NCBI GenBank assembly: GCA_902589825.1
Contig: CACIUL010000025.1
Location: 1-44,764, forward strand
Length of the DNA stretch: 44,764 bases
Direction of reading: 5' to 3'
DNA from: an uncultured Verrucomicrobiota bacterium
GTDB lineage: Bacteria > Verrucomicrobiota > Verrucomicrobiia > Verrucomicrobiales > DEV007
This document shows, in pieces, positions 15,823 to 23,600 of this stretch (positions are counted from its first letter, which is position 1; each line of letters opens with the position of its first letter). The position numbers and the translations under genes were made by a program. The notes under the pieces are model-generated. The model worked only from the letters and a program-made list of their open reading frames with translations. It was not told the DNA's origin and searched no databases.

Positions 15823-16697
15823 CCCCCCCCCGGGGACTCAACGGTTAGTGTATAGGTCGTGCTTACCAGTGGGGTGACAGGCAACGAACCTGAACCGTTC
15901 TCATCAGTGGCAGGCAACACGCTGCCTGGGCCGGGGCTTATCGTCGCAAGGGTGGCATCCGGATGAATTGCCCAGCGCAACTCAGCACTGTCCCCGGAAG
16001 AAACCACGGGAGGAGCATTGAAAGACCTGATCGGGACGTCGTTATCCAGCGAGGAACCGGCAACAAGGCTAAGCATATTACTGCCGCCTATTCCCTGCCC
16101 CCTGATTGTGATCGAGACACCCTCCAGCGTGTAAACTGAATAAAACTGGTTCAGCCCGAATCCCGCACCCACCGCGTTACCACCTTCATCGACTCCCGTA
16201 TAGTCCGCCTGTCCATTGGGAGAAATACCGGTGTTGACCCGCTGCCAGCCATCATCAACAATCCACTGCAGGGTGCCGGCAAGGACCGGATCCGTCGAGT
16301 TCGGGCTGCTGGTATTTCCGGAAAGCCCATCCAGACGGTTATCCACCAGCAGATACCAGCTGGTAGGGGCATCAGCCTCCACAACGGCACTGTAGGGATT
16401 ATTATCACGGGCGTTGTTTGCAAAACGTATATAATTGCCTCCCAGCAAATATTCGGGCAAGCCAATCACCGCCGATCCTGATGTGGAAAGTGAACCGGTA
16501 GCAGGGTCAAAAGCCGCACCATTGTGCTGATGGGTTCGGTCCGAAAAGGAAAGCGATTCCTCGCCGAAATTACTGCTGATAATCGCTGGAGCATCACCAC
16601 CTATCCCCGTCTCGGTGATCGCAATAATGCCGGCATGACCACTGGACCACATAGCGGATAGGGCACTGAACAAAAAAATAATCGCTTTACTCCTCAT
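15732..16697 (-). CDS. Secreted Ig-like repeat protein, N-terminal part (frameshifted)
   Basis: Starts at ATG 16697 (MRSKAIIFLFSALSAMWSSGHAG, a Sec signal peptide); a GTG at 16715 is possible. After about 210 residues of an unrecognised Gly/Asn-rich beta domain comes an Ig-like repeat (VVSSGDSAELRWAIHPDATL to STTYTLTV). The true frame then ends at G10 (15822-15831) and the translated end (LRPRMHELKSALLRASNS) is out-of-frame junk. One more G (11) or two fewer (8) would fuse it to the 14680-15822 frame, giving about 670 residues. It is transcribed away from the giant secreted protein, from a shared 234-bp gap. Confidence 0.75.
   Translation of the reverse strand: MRSKAIIFLFSALSAMWSSGHAGIIAITETGIGGDAPAIISSNFGEESLSFSDRTHQHNGAAFDPATGSLSTSGSAVIGLPEYLLGGNYIRFANNARDNNPYSAVVEADAPTSWYLLVDNRLDGLSGNTSSPNSTDPVLAGTLQWIVDDGWQRVNTGISPNGQADYTGVDEGGNAVGAGFGLNQFYSVYTLEGVSITIRGQGIGGSNMLSLVAGSSLDNDVPIRSFNAPPVVSSGDSAELRWAIHPDATLATISPGPGSVLPATDENGSGSLPVTPLVSTTYTLTVESPGGGLRPRMHELKSALLRASNSVRIPLSAVVSR
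15822..15831. repeat. Homopolymer of 10 C (G10 in the gene) at the frameshift
   Basis: Ten consecutive C on the plus strand, directly followed by GGGG, encode the Gly stretch between two Ig-like repeats. With 10 residues the gene is out of frame; 8 or 11 restore it. This is either a slippage-prone phase switch or a sequencing length error. Confidence 0.9.
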
Positions 16698-16931
16698 AAT
16701 GATTGGAAAAATCACCCAAAGGGTATCCGATCAGGTGTGATGAAGGCAATGAATTATTACGGATAAGCTTCACGATTAGCAGGATAGCAAAAACTGCCCC
16801 CACCCTAATAAGATCTTGACTCCGATGCACTTAATTTGGTAGAAGCAACTAATCCCCAAAGACTTAAATTCACCCACGCTGCTTTTTATTTAAGCAATAT
16901 CTATTCATTCTGAACCCCGCCGACCATACCA
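16698..16931. promoter_or_regulatory. Divergent gap between two large secreted-protein genes
   Basis: 234 bp without a gene, likely holding two back-to-back promoters. A TTGACT near 16816 could be a -35 element for the plus-strand gene, but its -10 partner is poor. No operator or clear repeat was found. Confidence 0.35.
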
Positions 16932-18440
16932 ATGTCCCATCGTATCACGAACACCCTGACCCTCATCACTGCAGCCTTACTCCTCACCTTTGCCGGTCCC
17001 CTGCAGGCAGAATCCTACACGCAGAATTTCGATGGCTTTGCCGATGGCACTACCGACCTTGGTGACGGCACGATCATTACTGGCCAGGCAGCCCGTGTGC
17101 AGGGCGGACGCCTGCAACTCACCCGGGACCTTGAGGGGCTGGGTTACTCCAGCTTTACCATTCCGGCCATGGAAAACTCTGCCAGTGGCTGGACCGCCAC
17201 CTGGGACTTCGAACTATTCGACAGTGCCGGCGCCGGCAATCCTGCTGACGGGTTTTCCTTCAACTACGGGAACTTCGCCCTTGGCGAGCGTGGAGAAGCC
17301 GAAGAAGGCATGTCCAACCGTCCAGGTGTAACCACCAATATTTCCTTCGAGGTCGATACCTATAACAACGGCGATCCGGAACAGGGAGTCGGCATCTCCG
17401 GAGTGCTTGATGGCCAGGACCCGGGCGACCTTGCCTTCACCAATGGGATTATTCTCAATGACGGCCAGCGCGTGACCGGCACCATGACCGCCAGTTACAA
17501 TGCCGACCTGGGAACCGTCTCCTTCACCACCACCGGGTTAAATACCAATGCCAACTTCATCGATGTGCCGCTGCCCGCCGGCGCGTTAGGCAATGATGCA
17601 TTCAACTTCGGTTTCTCAGCCCGGGTTGGGGGTGCCAACCAGGACCTCTTTATCGATAACCTGGAAATCAATACGGACCCTTCGCTGGACAGCGACAATG
17701 ACGGACTCCCTGACACCTGGGAGGAACGCTATGGACTCGACCCCAATGACAACGGCCTTGATCCGGATGAAAACGGTATTGTCAATGTTGATAACGGCCC
17801 TGATGGGGATCCGGATGAGGATGGAGTCAATAACGAGGATGAATATGCCAACAAGACCAACCCGATTGATGAGGACACTGATGAGGATGGACTCAATGAT
17901 GGCGTGGAAACCAACACCGGCGTCTTTGTCAGTGCGTCCAACACGGGCACCGACCCCAAGAACGCCGACACGGACGGTGATGGCCTCACCGATGGTGTGG
18001 AAACCAATACCGGCATCTTTGTCAATGCGGCAGACACAGGCACTGATCCCCTGCTCGCCGACACGGATGGTGATGGCGCAAGTGATGGCACCGAGGTCAA
18101 TAAAGGAACGGATCCCACTGATGACGATGACTCGCCGGACAGTTGGCTGGTGCGTAATGCGCAATCCGGATCTGCGCTTAATTCCATTGCCGACACGAGG
18201 GCTCTTTTTGACGGGCTCGGCAACCTGATCAACGAGACTACCACTTCCCACCTGACGATTAATTTCCGGGAAAATGCCAACGGCCCCTTCCCGAATGCGC
18301 AAGCCTTCCCGCTCATCGGGGTGGAAAATGGTGACACTAATGATTTTGCCATCAAGGCAACCGGAAACATCTTCATCGATGAGCCGGGAACCTATACCTT
18401 TGGCTTCAACTCCGATGATGGGGGGGGGGCTGTGGATTGA
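16932..18440 (+). CDS. Giant secreted lectin-like/TSP3/PA14 protein, N-terminal part (frameshifted)
   Basis: 502 codons as read, the last few after the G10 tract out of frame. A signal peptide (MSHRITNTLTLITAALLLTFAGPLQA) leads into a beta-sandwich domain, about residues 28-245. Its GFSFNYGNF and ISFEVDTYNNGDPEQGVGI resemble L-type lectin or laminin-G folds. Then follow thrombospondin type 3 calcium repeats (DSDNDGLPDTWEERYGL, DTDGDGLTDGVETNTGIFV; about 250-395) and the start of a PA14 domain (EPGTYTFGFNSDDGG) that continues perfectly in the next frame (LWIDGNPVVVADVN). So the break at 18420-18429 splits one PA14 domain. The joined product would be about 1665 residues. Likely an adhesin or polysaccharide-binding exoprotein; no enzyme domain is seen. 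Confidence 0.8.
   Translation: MSHRITNTLTLITAALLLTFAGPLQAESYTQNFDGFADGTTDLGDGTIITGQAARVQGGRLQLTRDLEGLGYSSFTIPAMENSASGWTATWDFELFDSAGAGNPADGFSFNYGNFALGERGEAEEGMSNRPGVTTNISFEVDTYNNGDPEQGVGISGVLDGQDPGDLAFTNGIILNDGQRVTGTMTASYNADLGTVSFTTTGLNTNANFIDVPLPAGALGNDAFNFGFSARVGGANQDLFIDNLEINTDPSLDSDNDGLPDTWEERYGLDPNDNGLDPDENGIVNVDNGPDGDPDEDGVNNEDEYANKTNPIDEDTDEDGLNDGVETNTGVFVSASNTGTDPKNADTDGDGLTDGVETNTGIFVNAADTGTDPLLADTDGDGASDGTEVNKGTDPTDDDDSPDSWLVRNAQSGSALNSIADTRALFDGLGNLINETTTSHLTINFRENANGPFPNAQAFPLIGVENGDTNDFAIKATGNIFIDEPGTYTFGFNSDDGGGAVD
18420..18429. repeat. Homopolymer of 10 G at the frameshift of the giant secreted protein
   Basis: Ten consecutive G follow GATGAT inside the PA14 domain. With 9 or 12 G the frame would read DDGGGLWIDG, the expected family sequence; with 10 it reads DDGGGAVD and stops. 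Same length as the tract in the divergent neighbour. Confidence 0.9.
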
Positions 18441-21400
18441 CGGCAACCCGGTGGTTGTTGCGGATGTGAACCGCGGGTCCTCCACCAGTGTGGGAGCTGT
18501 TGAGCTTTCATTGGGTAACCACGAGGTGGAATTCCTCTACTGGGAACGCGGGGGCGGCGCCCAAGTGCAGCTTTTTGTCCACAATCAGTTGGGAGATTTT
18601 TCCGGTGCTGTTCCGGACAACAACCAGGTATTGAATGATTACAGGCTGCTTGAGGCATCAGCGCCAAGTGATGCCGATGAAGACAACGACCTGTTGCCTG
18701 ACTGGTGGGAAAATATCTATGCCAATAACCTCACCTCCCTCAATGGCCTTGATGACAGTGACTTTGATGAGGATGGCCTCACCGACTTTGACGAGTTTGA
18801 AATCAGCACCGATCCCACTGAGGAGGATACTGACGCGGACGGACTCGAGGACGGCGTGGAAACCAACACCGGCAGCTTTGCCAGTGTGTCAGACACCGGC
18901 ACCGACCCGCTGAAAGCCGACACGGATTCAGACGGGCTCAATGACGGGGCGGAAGTATTTACCCATGAGACTAACCCGCACATTGCAGACAGCGATGGTG
19001 ACGGGTTCTCCGACAGCAGTGAAGTTGCTGCCGGCAGCGACCCCAATAACGAGGACTCCCTCCCCGGCCTTGTCTTTGTGGACCTGAGCTTCCCTCCCCT
19101 GATCGGTGGTCCCGGTGCCGGGCAGGATGCCTACAGGCCCAACCTTGATGAGCCCGGGCTGACCATGCAGGAAAACCACTATGCCGGCGGCATCGTCGTC
19201 AATAATCAGGCGGTGCAAAACTATGACAGGGTTGCCCTCAACCCCGGTGACTGGCCCCCCTCGCAAACGGCCACACTGGTCCAGCCCTACTTTGACCACG
19301 GCAATGGCGGATTCAACACCCCATCGGGAGGAAACCTTCCCTACATTGATGGCGGCGGGGACAATTTCTCAATCCGCGTCAATGGATATGTGCTGTTCAC
19401 CAACCCCGGGGAATACACCATCTACCTTCGTGCCGATGACACCAACTACTTCGTGATCGACACCCCTGAAGGCACCCAATCCGCCAACCACAACTGGGTA
19501 GGCGGAAGCGACGTGACCCTGATCTTCAACGTCTCAACGCCGGGTTACTACCCGTTTGACAACGTTATGGTCGAGCAGGGCGGCGGCGACTGGGGTGACA
19601 TCAGCATTACCGGTCCTGGCATTCCCCAGCGGGTGGCCCTCGGCGATGTCGATGCCGGTAGCCCGAAAATCTTCACGATGAAGCTCAATCCGGCTGATAC
19701 TGATAATGACTTTCTGCCCGACTGGTGGGAAGAGCAATATGCCAACAACCTCACTGACCTCAGCGGACTGGATGACAGCGACTTTGATGAGGACACCCTC
19801 ACCGACTTTGATGAGTTTGAAAACGGCACCGACCCCACCGAGGAAGACACCGATGCCGATGGTCTCGAGGACGGCGTGGAAACCAACACCGGAAGCTTTG
19901 TCAGTGTCTCCGATACGGGAACTGACCCGCTGAAAGCCGACACGGATTCAGACGGGCTCAATGACGGGGCCGAAGTATTTACTCATGACACCAACCCACA
20001 CATCGCTGACGGTGATGGTGACGGGTTCTCTGACGGGGTCGAGGTCAATGCGGGAACCGATCCCAACAACGAGGACTCCGTACCCGGGCTGGTTGTTGTC
20101 GACCTGAGTTTCCCTCCCATCATCGGTGGCCCGGGTGCCGGGCAGGATGCCTACGAACCAAACTTTGAAGAACCGGGTCTCACCTTCCAGGAAAGCTACT
20201 ACCCGGTCGGCGTCTTGCAACACAACAATACCGACCAGAACTACGACCGGATCGTCGTGAACCCGGAAAACTGGCCCGCCACAAGGAGTGTCACCACGGT
20301 GCAGCCCTATGCGGACCACGGTACTGGAGGCTTCCAGACCCCGAGCGGGGGCAATCGGCCATGGACTGACGGCGGGGGAGATCACTTTGCTGCGCGTATC
20401 AATGGCTACGTGTTGTTGAAGCAGGCCGGCACCTACACCATCCACCTTGGTGCCGATGACACGAATTACTTCACCATCGACACTCAGAACGGAAGGGTCA
20501 CCGTGAAACACAACTGCTGCCCGCAGGATGTGCAAGGCACCTTTATCGTGACAGAACCCGGTTACTACCCCTTTGACAATGTGTTCTGTGAAGAAGGTGG
20601 TGGTGACTGGTTTGACGTCAGCATTTCCGGCCCCGGAATCCCCCAGCGGGTGGCCCTCGGAGATGTCGATGCCGGTAGCCCGAAAATCTTCACCATCAGC
20701 CTCAAGGATATCGACACAGACAACGACCTGCTGCCTGACTGGTGGGAAAATCAATTTGCCGATGACCTCACCGCCCTCAATGGGCTTGATGAAAGTGACT
20801 TTGACGAGGATGGACTGACCGACTTCGACGAGTTTGAAAACGGAACCAATCCCGCCGAGGAAGATACCGACGGGGATGGCCTTGCTGACGCTGCGGAAAC
20901 CAACACCGGCACCTTTGTCAGTGCCTCAAATACAGGAACAGACCCCACCAATGCCGATAGTGACGGGGATGGCCTTGCTGATGGAGCAGAGACGGCTACG
21001 GGTGTCTTTGTTTCCGCTACCGACACCGGCAGTGACCCGAACAATGCGGATTCTGACGGTGACTTGGTCACCGACGGAGATGAAGTCAATGCAGGAAGCA
21101 ATCCCAATGACAGCAACGATGCTCCCGCCGATCCCATTGTTCTGGGGGTGGGCACATTCGCTCTGCTTGGAGGTGACCTGACAGACCCCGAAAATGACGG
21201 GAGCCCTGACAGCAACCTTAACTACAACGCAATCTTCAATTCCAGTGAGGAAGCAGGATTTGCAGGAGGTGAATTCGCCTTCAATGTCTTTGACAACAGT
21301 GTTGGCGGAGGTAATGAGAAATGGTGTTGCGGCGGTGAAGGTGGCAACTTCCCGGCTCAGCCGATCTGGGTTTCGGCAGCTTTCGAGCAGGCCTATCAAC

Positions 21401-21930
21401 TGACACACTTTACGATCAGTTCCGCCAATGACACTCCCGCTCGTGACCCGAGGGTGTGGGAAATCCAGGGGTCCAATGACGGCCTGAGCTGGGAAACGAT
21501 CTTTCGCCAGGACGATCCCAACCAGTCAATCTGGACAGATCGCAATCAGGTCATCCGCTTTAATGCAGGCACGCATTTTGCCACTCCCGACAGCTACAGC
21601 GAAATGCGCTTCATCTGTTTTGCCACAGGCCTTACAGGAGGAGCACGTTATCAACTCGCTGAACTGGAATTCTTCGGCGAAGAAGGCGGCAATCAGCTTG
21701 AGATCACGGCAATCAATTATGATGTCCAGAATGATGAGATCAGCCTTACCTGGCTCTCCCGGGAAAATAAGACCTATTCACTTTTCTTCTCCCAGGATCT
21801 GCTGAGTTTCGATGCCGATATCGATGACAGCATTCCAGCCGGCGCCGGCGAGACGACAACCTTCACCTTTTCCAACCCCATCCCGAACACGCGGAAGATC
21901 TTCTTCAAGGTATATGAAAATGACGGCTAG
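18430..21930 (+). CDS. Giant secreted TSP3/discoidin protein, C-terminal part
   Basis: The real frame from the G10 tract to TAG 21930 is about 1166 codons; open sequence before 18420 is out of frame. Order: rest of PA14 (to about 18630); TSP3 block A (DWWENIYANNLTSL, DTDADGLEDGVETNTG); a domain starting VFVDLSFPPLIGGPGAGQDAY with many aromatic and Asp residues; TSP3 block B; a second copy of that domain (VVVDLSFPPIIGGPGAGQDAY); TSP3 block C with two VETNTG-like units; a discoidin-like F5/8C domain (HFTISSANDTPARDPRVWEI to RYQLAELEFFGEE); and the C-terminal module (ISLTWLSRENKTYSLFFSQD, FFKVYENDG) shared with the divergent gene. Asp-rich TSP3 loops bind calcium. A perfect terminator follows at 21992. 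Confidence 0.8.
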   Translation: MWIDGNPVVVADVNRGSSTSVGAVELSLGNHEVEFLYWERGGGAQVQLFVHNQLGDFSGAVPDNNQVLNDYRLLEASAPSDADEDNDLLPDWWENIYANNLTSLNGLDDSDFDEDGLTDFDEFEISTDPTEEDTDADGLEDGVETNTGSFASVSDTGTDPLKADTDSDGLNDGAEVFTHETNPHIADSDGDGFSDSSEVAAGSDPNNEDSLPGLVFVDLSFPPLIGGPGAGQDAYRPNLDEPGLTMQENHYAGGIVVNNQAVQNYDRVALNPGDWPPSQTATLVQPYFDHGNGGFNTPSGGNLPYIDGGGDNFSIRVNGYVLFTNPGEYTIYLRADDTNYFVIDTPEGTQSANHNWVGGSDVTLIFNVSTPGYYPFDNVMVEQGGGDWGDISITGPGIPQRVALGDVDAGSPKIFTMKLNPADTDNDFLPDWWEEQYANNLTDLSGLDDSDFDEDTLTDFDEFENGTDPTEEDTDADGLEDGVETNTGSFVSVSDTGTDPLKADTDSDGLNDGAEVFTHDTNPHIADGDGDGFSDGVEVNAGTDPNNEDSVPGLVVVDLSFPPIIGGPGAGQDAYEPNFEEPGLTFQESYYPVGVLQHNNTDQNYDRIVVNPENWPATRSVTTVQPYADHGTGGFQTPSGGNRPWTDGGGDHFAARINGYVLLKQAGTYTIHLGADDTNYFTIDTQNGRVTVKHNCCPQDVQGTFIVTEPGYYPFDNVFCEEGGGDWFDVSISGPGIPQRVALGDVDAGSPKIFTISLKDIDTDNDLLPDWWENQFADDLTALNGLDESDFDEDGLTDFDEFENGTNPAEEDTDGDGLADAAETNTGTFVSASNTGTDPTNADSDGDGLADGAETATGVFVSATDTGSDPNNADSDGDLVTDGDEVNAGSNPNDSNDAPADPIVLGVGTFALLGGDLTDPENDGSPDSNLNYNAIFNSSEEAGFAGGEFAFNVFDNSVGGGNEKWCCGGEGGNFPAQPIWVSAAFEQAYQLTHFTISSANDTPARDPRVWEIQGSNDGLSWETIFRQDDPNQSIWTDRNQVIRFNAGTHFATPDSYSEMRFICFATGLTGGARYQLAELEFFGEEGGNQLEITAINYDVQNDEISLTWLSRENKTYSLFFSQDLLSFDADIDDSIPAGAGETTTFTFSNPIPNTRKIFFKVYENDG
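18682..20720 (+). repeat. Tandem 1.02-kb internal duplication
   Basis: The segments beginning near 18682 and 19702 encode the same order of TSP3 block plus GGPGAGQDAY domain, at a period of 1020 bp, and the TSP3 part recurs a third time 1017 bp later (LPDWW at 18691, 19711 and 20728). Runs such as GGTGCCGGGCAGGATGCCTA are identical in both copies, so the duplication is fairly recent or homogenised. Confidence 0.85.
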
Positions 21931-21991
21931 AACCGGCCACGCTAATGATGGAAAGGTGACCAAAACAGCGCTTTAAACGGCAAACATAACA

Positions 21992-22030
21992 CCGGGCAGT
22001 GTGTGCATCATGGCACACTGCCCGGTTTTT
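21992..22030 (+). terminator. Factor-independent terminator after the giant secreted protein
   Basis: CCGGGCAGTGTG (21992-22003) pairs perfectly with CACACTGCCCGG (22014-22025), loop of 10, followed by TTTTT. It sits 61 bp after the stop. It also shows that an upstream TTG-type start at 22003 for the next gene is not real. Confidence 0.93.
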
Positions 22031-22059
22031 CTTTCTCTTCATCCACAATAAAGACACTC

Positions 22060-23466
22060 ATGACTTCTCATCCCTTGCGCACCTTATTCATCAGCTCTGC
22101 CCTGATCGTGGCATTTTGCATCTGCGCAAACCGCCCCGCACACGCAGCTCCGGCCAATATCATCTATATACTGCTTGATGATGCCGGATACGGTGACCTT
22201 TCCTGTTATGGGCAGAAGAAGTTCAAAACACCAAACATTGACCGGCTGGCAACCGAGGGCATCAGGTTTACCCAGCATTATTCCGGATCAACGGTCTGCG
22301 CACCCACCCGCAGTGTCCTGATGAGCGGGCTTCATACCGGCCACACTGCCGTGAGAGGCAACAAGGAAATCAGGCCGATCGGCCAACACCCCATCCCCGC
22401 CTCAACATTCACCATCGCCGAAGCCCTGAAGGAATCAGGATATGCCACGGGAGCATTTGGTAAATGGGGGCTGGGATATCCCGGTTCCGAGGGTGCTCCC
22501 GAAAACCAGGGGTTTGATCGTTTCTACGGATACAACTGTCAACGAAACGCACATACCTATTACCCGACCCGGTTATTTGATAACGAGAAAAAAATCACGC
22601 TGGACGGCAAGACATACGCGCATGACCCGATCATGAGGGAGGCTTTGAAATTTATCCGCACCAATTCCACTAAGCCCTTCTTCTGTTTTATGCCGGTAAC
22701 CATTCCCCATGCCGCCATGCACGTGCCAGAGGAATATGCCGCACCCTTCAGGAAGCAATTCCCGCAGTTCAAGGACAAGGTGGGAAGATACGCCGGCCCC
22801 CCGGTAAAGAACCCCGCGGCAATGTTTGCCGGCATGATGACCAAGCTCGATGAGGGAGTTGAGCAAATCATGAACCTCGTCAAGGAACTCGGCATTGATG
22901 ATCAGACCATCATCATGCTCAGCTCCGACAACGGTCCGCACAAGGAAGGCGGGCACATGCCTGATTTCTTTGACTCTAACGGCCCCCTCAAGGGCTATAA
23001 GCGGGATCTCTACGAGGGAGGAATCCGCGTTCCCCTCATCGCCCGCTGGCCCGGCAAGATCAAGGCAGGGGCAATCTCAAGGCACATCAGTGCCCACTGG
23101 GACATCTTCCCGACCTTCTGTGAGCTGGCAGGAAGAAAAGTTCCGGCAGGGATCGACGGGATCAGCCTGCTGCCCTCCCTGCTCGGCGGGGAAGACCAGC
23201 AACAACATGAATACCTCTACTGGGAATTCCATGAGCGTAGCGGTGCCAGGGCAGTACGTTTCGGAAAATGGAAAGCCGTTCAGCGCAACCTCAAGAAAAA
23301 GGACAATCCACCGGTCGAGCTCTACGACCTTGCTCAGGACCTTGGGGAAACCAATGACCTGGCGGCAGGCAATCCGGCCCTGATCCGCAAGGCCCGGGAT
23401 TATTTCAAGCTTGCCCATAAACCCAGTGCCATCTGGAAAATGCGCTGGGAAAAAACAACACAATGA
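22060..23466 (+). CDS. Secreted sulfatase (arylsulfatase family)
   Basis: 468 residues. ATG 22060 gives a Sec signal peptide (MTSHPLRTLFISSALIVAFCICANRPAHA). The metal site DDAGYGDLSCYG and the modification motif VCAPTRSVLMSG (CxPxR; Cys becomes formylglycine) are intact. FGKWGLGYPG and SDNGPHKEGGH carry further metal and substrate residues. It removes sulfate esters, most likely from sulfated sugars, outside the cytoplasm; the exact substrate is not visible. The maturation enzyme is not in the window. It starts 30 bp after a terminator, so it has its own promoter, and precedes a PSD1-DUF1501 pair by 134 bp. Confidence 0.93.
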   Translation: MTSHPLRTLFISSALIVAFCICANRPAHAAPANIIYILLDDAGYGDLSCYGQKKFKTPNIDRLATEGIRFTQHYSGSTVCAPTRSVLMSGLHTGHTAVRGNKEIRPIGQHPIPASTFTIAEALKESGYATGAFGKWGLGYPGSEGAPENQGFDRFYGYNCQRNAHTYYPTRLFDNEKKITLDGKTYAHDPIMREALKFIRTNSTKPFFCFMPVTIPHAAMHVPEEYAAPFRKQFPQFKDKVGRYAGPPVKNPAAMFAGMMTKLDEGVEQIMNLVKELGIDDQTIIMLSSDNGPHKEGGHMPDFFDSNGPLKGYKRDLYEGGIRVPLIARWPGKIKAGAISRHISAHWDIFPTFCELAGRKVPAGIDGISLLPSLLGGEDQQQHEYLYWEFHERSGARAVRFGKWKAVQRNLKKKDNPPVELYDLAQDLGETNDLAAGNPALIRKARDYFKLAHKPSAIWKMRWEKTTQ

Positions 23467-23600
23467 AGCCTGATGACACACCCCAAAGGTTCTCTCCAAG
23501 AAGAACGCCCACAACGTAACGCCGGGCAATCATTACCATGACAACAGGAACAAGTGTTATATTTTCCTGAAAAAGGCAATATACTCCATAACCGCAGACC

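Noticed and set aside
22003..22059. Upstream start for the first sulfatase
   Set aside because: It lies inside a perfect terminator hairpin, and the ATG at 22060 directly opens a signal peptide.
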